This document shows positions 7,995-15,154 of a DNA stretch of 42,642 nucleotides, one piece after another (the first letter of the stretch is position 1; the number at the start of each line of letters is the position of its first letter). The position numbers and the translations under genes were made by a program. The notes under the pieces were generated by a model, which ran no database searches, was not told the DNA's origin, and saw nothing but the letters and a program-made list of their open reading frames with translations. This stretch comes from Kiritimatiellia bacterium. Lineage in GTDB: Bacteria; Verrucomicrobiota; Kiritimatiellia; SLAD01. The DNA lies in the NCBI GenBank assembly GCA_007136425.1, contig SLGY01000072.1:1-42642 (forward strand), read 5' to 3'.

Positions 7995-9388
7995 ATGGAA
8001 GCGAGCCGGGCCGCCAGGCGACGGGCGAACTGCGGCAACTCCGGGTCGCGCGCACCCATACACACGACCGCGTCACCGGGTCGTCCGCTCTCAAGTACGG
8101 CGCTCAGGAATGCGTCATAGCCCGATATCCACGTGGCCGGCACGCGATGCTCCTTTAAACGCTCAACAAACATCTCGGCGTCCACTCGTTTTTCCGCCGT
8201 ACCGCCCTCGTAGTACACCGGCGGGATATATAGCCGATCCCCAGGCCGGCATACTTCCTGAAACATCGTACAGAGATCCTCCATCATGGCGGATAACGGC
8301 CCGTACCCGTGCGGACGCCAGAAACCGATAACCCGTTCGGCCTGTTCGGCCACCGCATTCCATGTCGCGCGAATCTTGGCGGGATTATGCGCATAATCAT
8401 CGTACACCGCAACGTCACCTCCTTCGTCGACCCGTTCGAGACGGCGTTCGACGCCCTGGAAACGCGACAGCGTCTCAACAATTGCTTCCCGCTCATACCC
8501 GAGCGCCTCGCACAGGGTAATCGCCAGCTGCGCATTCTCCCGGTTATGCGCGCCAGGCAAAGGCAAGGGATGCGTCCATTCGCAGGCGGGCGGCGCTTCC
8601 CGACATACGGCGCGCAGGTCATTGCGACCCGCAAAAAGCGAGCCGAGACCCGCGCCGCAAATCAACGTTCGTTCCACCTGTTGCACAAACAGTTCGAACA
8701 ACGCGGTGGTCTCTTCCAACGTAAAGTGATCGCGCGAGATGTTCGTAATCACGGCATGCTCGGGAAAGAAACGAAGCAGCGAACGGTCGCTTTCATCCAC
8801 TTCAACCACCCATAGATCGGACGCGCCCATCCGGACATTGCCGATGCAGTCCGTCGACTTCCAATTCAACACGGCCGCGCCGTTGACGACATGGGGGTCC
8901 GCACCCAGTTCCGACAACAGCCAACCAATCATTCCGGTGACGGTGGTCTTGCCGGACGTGCCGGCGACGGCGATGCAGTGTTCCCCGCCGATCAGTGCCG
9001 ACAACATTTCACTCCGATGCCGAACCGGTACGGATCGCCGGCGCGCGGCCTCCAAATCCGGATTATCCTGTTCGATGGCGGTACTGACGACCAGCGCGCC
9101 CGTTTCCGGCGTGACGCCCGATCCGTCCTGCGTGTACAGGGCGATCTCCTGCCGCTGCAACGCATCCAACACAGGCGCGGATAGATTTGTGTCCGTCAAG
9201 CGATCCGATCCGGTTACGCGATATCCGCGTGCACGCAACACTTGCGCCAACGCATTCATTCCAACGCCGGCAATGCCGACCATATGCACGCTTGATCCGG
9301 GCGGCGGCAATGCCATCCCGGAGCCACGCTCTTCCTGTTGAGCGTCCGCAAGGCAAAGCCGGGATTCTTGTTCGCGCTTCGTGTTCAT
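7991..9388 (-). CDS. murC: MurC-type Mur ligase (UDP-N-acetylmuramate--L-alanine ligase or close relative)
   Basis: A 465-residue three-domain Mur ligase. The N-terminal UDP-binding Rossmann fold has SSVHMVGIAGVGMNALAQVL, which is specific to the MurC/Mpl branch. The ATP loop is GTSGKTT (about 143-149), followed by VEVDESDRSLL and an HNREN segment. The C-terminal domain has DDYAHNPAKI. MurC adds L-alanine to UDP-MurNAc in the cytoplasm. Two details are odd: MurC normally reads GTHGKTT, and DDYAHNP is closer to MurE, MurF and Mpl. The gene stands alone, away from any division and cell wall cluster. AGGGGA precedes the ATG at 9388; a start at residue 25 (MALPPPG) is also possible. Confidence 0.82.
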   Translation of the reverse strand: MNTKREQESRLCLADAQQEERGSGMALPPPGSSVHMVGIAGVGMNALAQVLRARGYRVTGSDRLTDTNLSAPVLDALQRQEIALYTQDGSGVTPETGALVVSTAIEQDNPDLEAARRRSVPVRHRSEMLSALIGGEHCIAVAGTSGKTTVTGMIGWLLSELGADPHVVNGAAVLNWKSTDCIGNVRMGASDLWVVEVDESDRSLLRFFPEHAVITNISRDHFTLEETTALFELFVQQVERTLICGAGLGSLFAGRNDLRAVCREAPPACEWTHPLPLPGAHNRENAQLAITLCEALGYEREAIVETLSRFQGVERRLERVDEGGDVAVYDDYAHNPAKIRATWNAVAEQAERVIGFWRPHGYGPLSAMMEDLCTMFQEVCRPGDRLYIPPVYYEGGTAEKRVDAEMFVERLKEHRVPATWISGYDAFLSAVLESGRPGDAVVCMGARDPELPQFARRLAARLASI

Positions 9389-9452
9389 TCATTATTTCCC
9401 CTGGGAGTACGAGAGCATGACAAGGAGCGGGCCGTCGTGACAAGCCCATCGT

Positions 9453-9462
9453 ATGCCCCGTT
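9453..9462. repeat. Left copy of target site duplication flanking the MITE-like element
   Basis: ATGCCCCGTT, repeated exactly at 9719-9728 on the other side of the element. The match extends one further base (C), so the duplication is 10 or 11 bp. Confidence 0.75.
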
Positions 9463-9718
9463 CGGGGCAGACGCATCTAAATTGTTATGTGCTTGCCCGC
9501 AAGGACCGAATGACGAAAGACCCAAATACCTAAGGAAATCCGAATTTCAAAATCCGAAATCCAGATCATCGGACGTTTCTTCGATGTTCGGCCTGAACGG
9601 CCATAGGTTACGAATACACGTTTAGTACGGCTTGCATATTCGGACTTCGGACTTCTTTCGGGCTTGGGTGTTTGGGTATTTAGTCATTTATAACTCGATT
9701 TTAGATGCGTCTGCCCTG
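9463..9718. mobile_element. MITE-like non-autonomous element (256 bp) with inverted terminal repeats
   Basis: The left end reads CGGGGCAGACGCATCTAAA; the right end, reverse complemented, reads CAGGGCAGACGCATCTAAA, so 18 of 19 bases match. Inside the ends both arms carry related blocks: AATGAC-AAA-ACCCAAA-ACC and then CCGAA-rich stretches, so each arm is inverted-repeat-like for about 100 bp. A 10-11 bp direct repeat flanks the element. It contains no credible gene. It fills most of the 418-bp gap between the divergent murC and ankyrin lipoprotein genes. A transposase that recognises these ends must act in trans; the duplication length would suit some IS4-group enzymes, but that is inference. 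Confidence 0.75.
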
Positions 9719-9728
9719 ATGCCCCGTT
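9719..9728. repeat. Right copy of target site duplication flanking the MITE-like element
   Basis: ATGCCCCGTT, identical to 9453-9462. Confidence 0.75.
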
Positions 9729-9741
9729 CATTCCTGTGCGG

Positions 9742-9770
9742 TTGTACTTCTGCGGATCGCATGATAGACT
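9742..9770 (+). promoter_or_regulatory. Predicted promoter for the ankyrin lipoprotein gene
   Basis: TTGTAC, 17-nt spacer, TAGACT, with 36 nt to the ATG at 9807. It begins 13 bp beyond the target duplication, so the element insertion left it intact. The leader has no strong Shine-Dalgarno sequence. Confidence 0.5.
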
Positions 9771-9806
9771 CCCGGCAATCTACAACTTTGAGAAAGTGAT
9801 CAAGTA

Positions 9807-10553
9807 ATGCAGCGTATAATTATTGCGATAAGTTGCTTATTCCTGTTAACCGCCTGCGAAGTGCGTATAGAGGACGACGCCCTTCCAGCGCCCACACCGG
9901 AATTGCCCGACATACATGAGGCCGTGCTGGATAGCGACATGAACGCCTTGCGGCGTCATTATCAGGCGGGCGGGGATTTTAATGCCCGGAATGAACAGGG
10001 TTTGACTCCGCTGCATCTGGCGATTGCGTTAGATGATCGAGACCTTGTCCGGCAACTCCTCGACTGGGGCGCGGATCCCGATGTGACGGATGAACACGGC
10101 TCATCGCCGCTGCACATGGCGGCAAGTCGCGACCTGCGCCATGCCACCCACCTCTTGATCCGTGGCGGCGCCGGGATTGAGGCCCGTGATGGAAAGGGAC
10201 ATACGCCGGCGGAAATCGCCCATTACATGGACCACACGGAGGTGGTCGACTTCCTGATCGCCGCGGGCGCCGACGACCCTCGCGAGCGCGAGGCGCCGGA
10301 AGAAAGGCCCGCCGTATCTCCCAGTCCGGACGTTCTGGCGGAATTACGGACGCCCACGCCCCCGAGCGAGGAGTATCAGACCTGGACAAGCATCGGACGC
10401 GAAGAAGTTTCTGCGCAATTTCTCGGAATAACGAATGATATGGTCGTATTACGCACACCGGATGACCAGACGATCCGTGTTCCCGTGCCGCATTTGCAGG
10501 AGGCCGACCGCGAAAGGGCGATGACGATGCGCAGCCAGCGCGCACTGGAATAA
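9807..10553 (+). CDS. Ankyrin-repeat lipoprotein with C-terminal SHD1-like domain
   Basis: A 248-residue exported protein. The signal peptide ends in a lipobox LTAC with Cys17. Residues about 35-155 hold ankyrin repeats, visible as NARNEQGLTPLHLAIALDD, VTDEHGSSPLHMAASRD and EARDGKGHTPAEIAHYMD. After a proline- and acid-rich linker, residues about 190-240 (YQTWTSIGREEVSAQFLG then VVLRTPDDQTIRVPVPHL) resemble the SLA1 homology 1 (SHD1) domain common in planctomycete and verrucomicrobial exported proteins. It would face the periplasm and bind partners. The gene at 25044-26261 has the same module order with a phospholipase-D domain added, so the two are paralogous. It ends 4 bp from the convergent formyltransferase gene. 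Confidence 0.82.
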   Translation: MQRIIIAISCLFLLTACEVRIEDDALPAPTPELPDIHEAVLDSDMNALRRHYQAGGDFNARNEQGLTPLHLAIALDDRDLVRQLLDWGADPDVTDEHGSSPLHMAASRDLRHATHLLIRGGAGIEARDGKGHTPAEIAHYMDHTEVVDFLIAAGADDPREREAPEERPAVSPSPDVLAELRTPTPPSEEYQTWTSIGREEVSAQFLGITNDMVVLRTPDDQTIRVPVPHLQEADRERAMTMRSQRALE

Positions 10554-10557
10554 CCTA

Positions 10558-11664
10558 TCACCGACGGTTCCGGGTCTGGTCGACACTGCGTTCCACTGTT
10601 CGGCGATCGGTCCGTCTGCGGCGATAACCCGGCGGCATGACCCATGAGGCCGCCGGGTCCTTTCTTGAATTCGCGCCTTGCTTCATGGCGGCGCCCGGAC
10701 GAAGCACCGCCACACCGTCTTGCAGGCGCACGATGGGGCCGTCCCGGAACGGACCGGACCCCTTATAGGCGCCGAGATACTGGCCCGGCAGGCCGGGAAA
10801 TGCGCCGGCATACGTCTCGACGTCTTCGATCACGTGCAGCGCTCCATTGTATTCCGCTTTCAGGCGGATCCCGATATCCTGACCGAGAAACGCACGCCGG
10901 CGACGTTGCACCGCCTCCACGTCGTCTTCAGTAAGGCGAATTACGGACTCTTTACGCGCCTGCTTTCGGGTGGCGTCCTGTTCATGATGTTCTTTCTGCG
11001 GAACCGCCGCCGCTGTCCCGCGCTCCATCCGATCAAGTACGCGCACGATTGTATCCACGCCGTACGCGGTCAGGGTTTCGAAAATCTCCCGGGGCGTCGT
11101 GTAGCGCGTGAGGCGCATCCGCCGCGTATAGGCAAAGATGGGACCGTCATCGTACGCCTCCGTCACTTGATGTACCGTGCCGCGCATGGTGCGGCGGCCC
11201 TGCAATACGGCCATCGTGTCCGGCTCCATGCCGCGCAAATCGGGCAACGGGGCAGGATGATAGTTCAGGAATCCTTTCGGAGGCAGCCGGTACAGGATGG
11301 GCGGAAGCCAGTGCCCGAAAAAAACCACTCCGACATCGGGCTTGAGCGGCTTCAACCGGTCCACCCACTGTTCGACGGTCCGTCGAACCGCTTTATCGGT
11401 TCGCATACGTTCCCTGATTACCCGACACGGCAACGTCAATTCACCGGGCAACACCATCACCGGCACACCCAATCGACGCACCGCCCCCATCAAGGGGTCG
11501 TCCGCACAGAGAATCACACCCACAATTCGATGTCGGCTCTTGCGTATACGATCTATCAACCTCCGGGCCTGGTCCGGTTTCATCCGCGGCCGTAACGGAC
11601 CGACATAGAGCAGCACACGCAAGCCTTGTTTCCTCCGGGACGATGCGCGCGGCGCATGGTTCAT
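10558..11664 (-). CDS. Formyltransferase family protein (methionyl-tRNA formyltransferase-like)
   Basis: About 368 residues. The central segment FLNYHPAPLPDLRG supplies the Asn and His of the family active site, and VTEAYDDGPIF supplies the Asp, so a 10-formyltetrahydrofolate-dependent formyl transfer fold is intact. The N-terminal strand-loop (LRVLLYVGPLRPRMKP) and the very basic C-terminal tail are unlike standard Fmt, and no def gene is adjacent. A sugar- or amine-formyltransferase is therefore as likely as the tRNA enzyme. The frame opens at 11766; ATG at 11664 was chosen because GAGG lies 7 nt before it, with 11688 as the alternative. Confidence 0.72.
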   Translation of the reverse strand: MNHAPRASSRRKQGLRVLLYVGPLRPRMKPDQARRLIDRIRKSRHRIVGVILCADDPLMGAVRRLGVPVMVLPGELTLPCRVIRERMRTDKAVRRTVEQWVDRLKPLKPDVGVVFFGHWLPPILYRLPPKGFLNYHPAPLPDLRGMEPDTMAVLQGRRTMRGTVHQVTEAYDDGPIFAYTRRMRLTRYTTPREIFETLTAYGVDTIVRVLDRMERGTAAAVPQKEHHEQDATRKQARKESVIRLTEDDVEAVQRRRRAFLGQDIGIRLKAEYNGALHVIEDVETYAGAFPGLPGQYLGAYKGSGPFRDGPIVRLQDGVAVLRPGAAMKQGANSRKDPAASWVMPPGYRRRRTDRRTVERSVDQTRNRR

Positions 11665-11737
11665 CCCTTTACCTCGCTTGTTCTTCATACGGGGAAATGA
11701 TCCGGTGCGATGCGACGAAAAGCAAACCAAAAGATCG

Positions 11738-11766
11738 TTGCATACCATCGCCGCACTCATTACCAT
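11738..11766 (+). promoter_or_regulatory. Predicted promoter for the nucleotide-translocase/cNMP operon
   Basis: TTGCAT, 17-nt spacer, TACCAT, 37 nt before the predicted TTG start at 11804. It lies in the divergent region shared with the formyltransferase gene. Confidence 0.4.
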
Positions 11767-11790
11767 CGCCCACTGCTGATGGCCGCTTTC

Positions 11791-11801
11791 GAGGAGGAAG
11801 G
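11791..11801 (+). promoter_or_regulatory. Strong ribosome binding site that selects a TTG start
   Basis: GAGGAGGAAGG ends 2 nt before TTG at 11804; its AGGAGG core is 6 nt from that TTG. The alternative ATG codons at 11834 and 11837 have only a weaker AGGA at long spacing. This favours initiation at TTG. Confidence 0.5.
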
Positions 11802-11803
11802 CA

Positions 11804-14800
11804 TTGCGCGCGGCGCACAGGAAGAAACGGTTGATGATGCAACATATTCTGCAAAGCGTATTCAGAATACAGTCCGGGGAAGGTCAGAAGGTCATTCTCT
11901 TCGCGCTGCTCGGCGCCCTGATGAGCGGCGGGTTGACCATCGGGATGAGCGCGGTGGACGCGATCTTCCTCACCGAAGCCGGGCCCGACCGCCTGCCCCT
12001 GATTTATTTGCTGACCCCGTTGGTCATGCTTTTCTATATTCCCCTCTCCTCGTACCTGCTCGCCCGATACGGTATCGATCGCCTCTTCGACATCACGATC
12101 GGTATTCTGGCCGTAGGGGGGGTCGTTCTTTTCGGACTGCTTTCCGGCGATTACGTGGAGATGAGCCCGGTCCTGCTCATTGCCGTGAAGCTGTACGTAA
12201 ACATGTGGTTGTATGCCTTGTTTACACTGTACTGGAACTTTACCGACAGCTATTTCGATATCCTGGACGCAAAACGGCTCTTCTCCTTTTTCAGCGGCGG
12301 CTCGGCGTTTGGCGCCATGCTGGGCGGCGCCATGACCGCCTGGTTGATTCAGTATATCGAAGTGCATTACCTCTTCCTCGTCTGGACCGGACTGACCCTG
12401 CTCAGCGCCCCGCTGCTTATCCATACCCGGCGCATTGCGACACAGATTGACATGGACGAAACGCTCGACGACACCCCGTTGGGGTTCCTTGAGCAAATGC
12501 GTAACCTGGGGCGCACCCTGCGCTCCTCCCGCTACGTATTCCTGTTATCGCTCATATTCTTCGTCACGCTCGCCATCACCCTGATTTGCGAATACCAGTA
12601 TATGAGCATCTTCTCCGGCTGGGCCGCCGACGTAGCGAAGGAAAAGCTGGCCGCCGATGCCGGGATCGCGGTAACCGGCGCCACCATCGAAACCTATTCC
12701 TCGCGCGAACTGGCGGCCTTATTCGGGCGCTTGAACGCCTATGCCAATGTGTTCAACCTCGTTATCAACCTCTTTCTTTTCAACCGGTTGATCATCTGGT
12801 TGGGGGTACGGAATGTGGCGCTGATTCAACCCTTGGCGTATGTGGTCTCATTCACTTACCTGCTCCTCGCGTACGATTTTCCGGCCGCCGTGGTGGGGTT
12901 CTTCGCCTATCAAGGCGTAATGATCGCCATTGACCAGAACAATCAGAATTTTCTGTTCAACGCGCTGCCCACGGAAGGCAAGAAACAATTGCGCACCTTT
13001 GTCGAGTGCGTGTGTGAACCGTTGGCCGTCGCCACGGCCGGTCTCTTCCTGATCCTGTTTGCCCGCGATGTCGGCACTGTCCCCGTTCAGGATATCCTGA
13101 CCCGCCTGCTCGGCGAGGATACGGCCGCGTTCGTCTTTGATTACCTGCGTTTCGGCTCCATGACGGCGACGGAAATATCCGCCATCGGACTCGGGGGCGC
13201 CGTGCTCTGCCTGCTGCTCGTCTTCGTGCTCCGCGTCGATTATGTGCAGGCCATGATCATCAATCTTAAGAAAGGGTGGCTAGACTTCTCCCGTTCCATC
13301 GGCGAACCGGAGGCCCGCGTGCTGGATCGCGACGTGGCCACTCTGCTTGACGTTGCACGCGCCGGGGACGCCGCACACACGCTGGCCGCGGTGCGTATGT
13401 TGATTAAACGCGACCGCCACACGGCGCTGCGCGCTCTGCTCGATTTCTGGAAACGCGCTACGCCCGAGGAACGGCGGTCCGCCCAACCGTTGCTCGGCGA
13501 ATTACTACAAGACGAAGACGTCGACCGGGTCCGGCTGGTAATGAAATGGCTTGAAGACGAAGCGATTGATCTGGATCCGGCCCTGATCGAGGAACTGGGC
13601 AGCCGTAACCTGATTCAACCGGAAGCCATTCTGCCGTTTATCGATTCGGAACGACCCGAGATGCGGGGCGCGGCGTCCGTGGCCTTGTGGAGCAGTTGGA
13701 ACATCGATCATGGATTGGACTCCTTTCAAACCATCCGCGCCCTGCTGCGCGGATCCGAAGACGAGCGCTGTATGGCCGTGCGGGCCCTCGGCCGCAGTAA
13801 CCGCGAACGTTATGCGCACTCCCTCGCTTCATATCTGGGCGATCCCGCGCCGGCCGTCCGGCGCGAAGCCTTGACGGCCATTCTACGACTGGTCAATCGC
13901 GATTCGGTACGCCTGATTCCCCGTATTATCGAGGCCATTGCCGAGGGCGACACCCCCACGCGCACCCGGGGCATGGAAGTGCTGGGCCGCATCGGAGATT
14001 CGAGTTGCATCGTGCCCCTCCTGGCCGCCGCGCGGTCCTTCACACCGTACGAGCGCCGAAAGGCGGAAGACCTCATTACGCAAATCGGACTCCAAAGCGT
14101 GCCGGCCACCGTCTCGATTCTCCAGGATCGCCACTACCCGCATAAATCGCGTTCCATCGCCGCCCGCGCGCTGGCGCGCCTCTCTTTCGCCCAATTCGAA
14201 GCGCTCGAACGGGAAGTCATCGACGGCGAATTACAGCGCGCCTATGAGTTTGCCATGTGCCAGCAAGGATTGCGCGACGTCTCGCGGGGATCGCATGGCT
14301 TGTCCCTGCTCCTGCGTTTCTATCAGGATATGCAGGAAGTGGTCGTAGATTTCGTGCTGGAAATGATGACCATCGGAGGACGCCTGCCGAGTTATGAATT
14401 GCTGTCTACGTCCTTGCGTTCCACCAATCCCAAAGAGCGCGCGAACGCCATCGAGACTATCGAACAGGGATGTTCCGCTGCGACCTTCCACGCCTTGTTG
14501 CCGCTCATTGCCGGTCGGGACCTCAAGGAAAAGCAGCGGGTGGCCCGTTCACGCTATCGCCTTGCCCCGCAAACCGTCGATACGATCGTCGAACGCGCAT
14601 TAGACAGCGCCATGCCCATCGAATGTTCCGCCGCCCTGCAGTCGGTCTGGGACGCCGGCGGTGACAAGGCCGCGGACACGTTGCGCCATAAATTGCTCCA
14701 TACAAAAGACGATCAGGTACGACAAAACATTCTCCAACTACTGGATAAAGAGGCCGGAGCCGTAACCGTCACGGAGATCGAAAAACTCAATCTGCTCGCC

Positions 14801-15151
14801 CACACGCCCTTCTTCGCAGCTTTCGGAATAGAGGAACTGGCCATCTGCGCGCGCGACGTTACCGAACAAATCTACGAGGACGGAACGCGGATCTATCAGG
14901 CCGGCGATGAGGCCAACGATTTGCATCTCATCGTAGAAGGCCAAGTGGAACTAAACATGAACGGTACGCGCTGGATGCGCGGCGCGGGGGATACCATCGG
15001 CGAGGACGCCGTCATGGGGCTGGACCGGCGCAGCGTCGATGCCGTGTCCGGAGGTGCGCGCGTGCTCACCATATCGCGCAATGCGGTCCTCGACACGGCG
15101 CGCACCTATCCGCGCGTAGCAATCGGTTTGTTGGCCAAGAAGTGGGTGTAG
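11804..15151 (+). CDS. Nucleotide-translocase-like membrane protein fused to HEAT repeats and a cNMP-binding domain
   Basis: An 1115-residue fusion. Residues about 25-490 form a polytopic transporter-like domain with about twelve helices (for example FALLGALMSGGLTIGMSAVD and FSFFSGGSAFGAMLGGAMTA) that resembles the NTT (ATP/ADP translocase, Npt1/Npt2) branch of MFS proteins. Residues about 500-950 are helical HEAT-like repeats. Residues about 990-1115 are a cyclic-nucleotide-binding domain; its phosphate cassette keeps GE but has RSVD where cAMP binders usually have R-A/S-A/T, so the ligand is uncertain. Similar fusions are known in several phyla and probably sense rather than trade nucleotides. 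It heads a four-gene operon with 3-bp or overlapping junctions. Start TTG 11804; ATG 11834 is possible. Confidence 0.8.
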   Translation: MRAAHRKKRLMMQHILQSVFRIQSGEGQKVILFALLGALMSGGLTIGMSAVDAIFLTEAGPDRLPLIYLLTPLVMLFYIPLSSYLLARYGIDRLFDITIGILAVGGVVLFGLLSGDYVEMSPVLLIAVKLYVNMWLYALFTLYWNFTDSYFDILDAKRLFSFFSGGSAFGAMLGGAMTAWLIQYIEVHYLFLVWTGLTLLSAPLLIHTRRIATQIDMDETLDDTPLGFLEQMRNLGRTLRSSRYVFLLSLIFFVTLAITLICEYQYMSIFSGWAADVAKEKLAADAGIAVTGATIETYSSRELAALFGRLNAYANVFNLVINLFLFNRLIIWLGVRNVALIQPLAYVVSFTYLLLAYDFPAAVVGFFAYQGVMIAIDQNNQNFLFNALPTEGKKQLRTFVECVCEPLAVATAGLFLILFARDVGTVPVQDILTRLLGEDTAAFVFDYLRFGSMTATEISAIGLGGAVLCLLLVFVLRVDYVQAMIINLKKGWLDFSRSIGEPEARVLDRDVATLLDVARAGDAAHTLAAVRMLIKRDRHTALRALLDFWKRATPEERRSAQPLLGELLQDEDVDRVRLVMKWLEDEAIDLDPALIEELGSRNLIQPEAILPFIDSERPEMRGAASVALWSSWNIDHGLDSFQTIRALLRGSEDERCMAVRALGRSNRERYAHSLASYLGDPAPAVRREALTAILRLVNRDSVRLIPRIIEAIAEGDTPTRTRGMEVLGRIGDSSCIVPLLAAARSFTPYERRKAEDLITQIGLQSVPATVSILQDRHYPHKSRSIAARALARLSFAQFEALEREVIDGELQRAYEFAMCQQGLRDVSRGSHGLSLLLRFYQDMQEVVVDFVLEMMTIGGRLPSYELLSTSLRSTNPKERANAIETIEQGCSAATFHALLPLIAGRDLKEKQRVARSRYRLAPQTVDTIVERALDSAMPIECSAALQSVWDAGGDKAADTLRHKLLHTKDDQVRQNILQLLDKEAGAVTVTEIEKLNLLAHTPFFAAFGIEELAICARDVTEQIYEDGTRIYQAGDEANDLHLIVEGQVELNMNGTRWMRGAGDTIGEDAVMGLDRRSVDAVSGGARVLTISRNAVLDTARTYPRVAIGLLAKKWV

Positions 15152-15154
15152 ACG

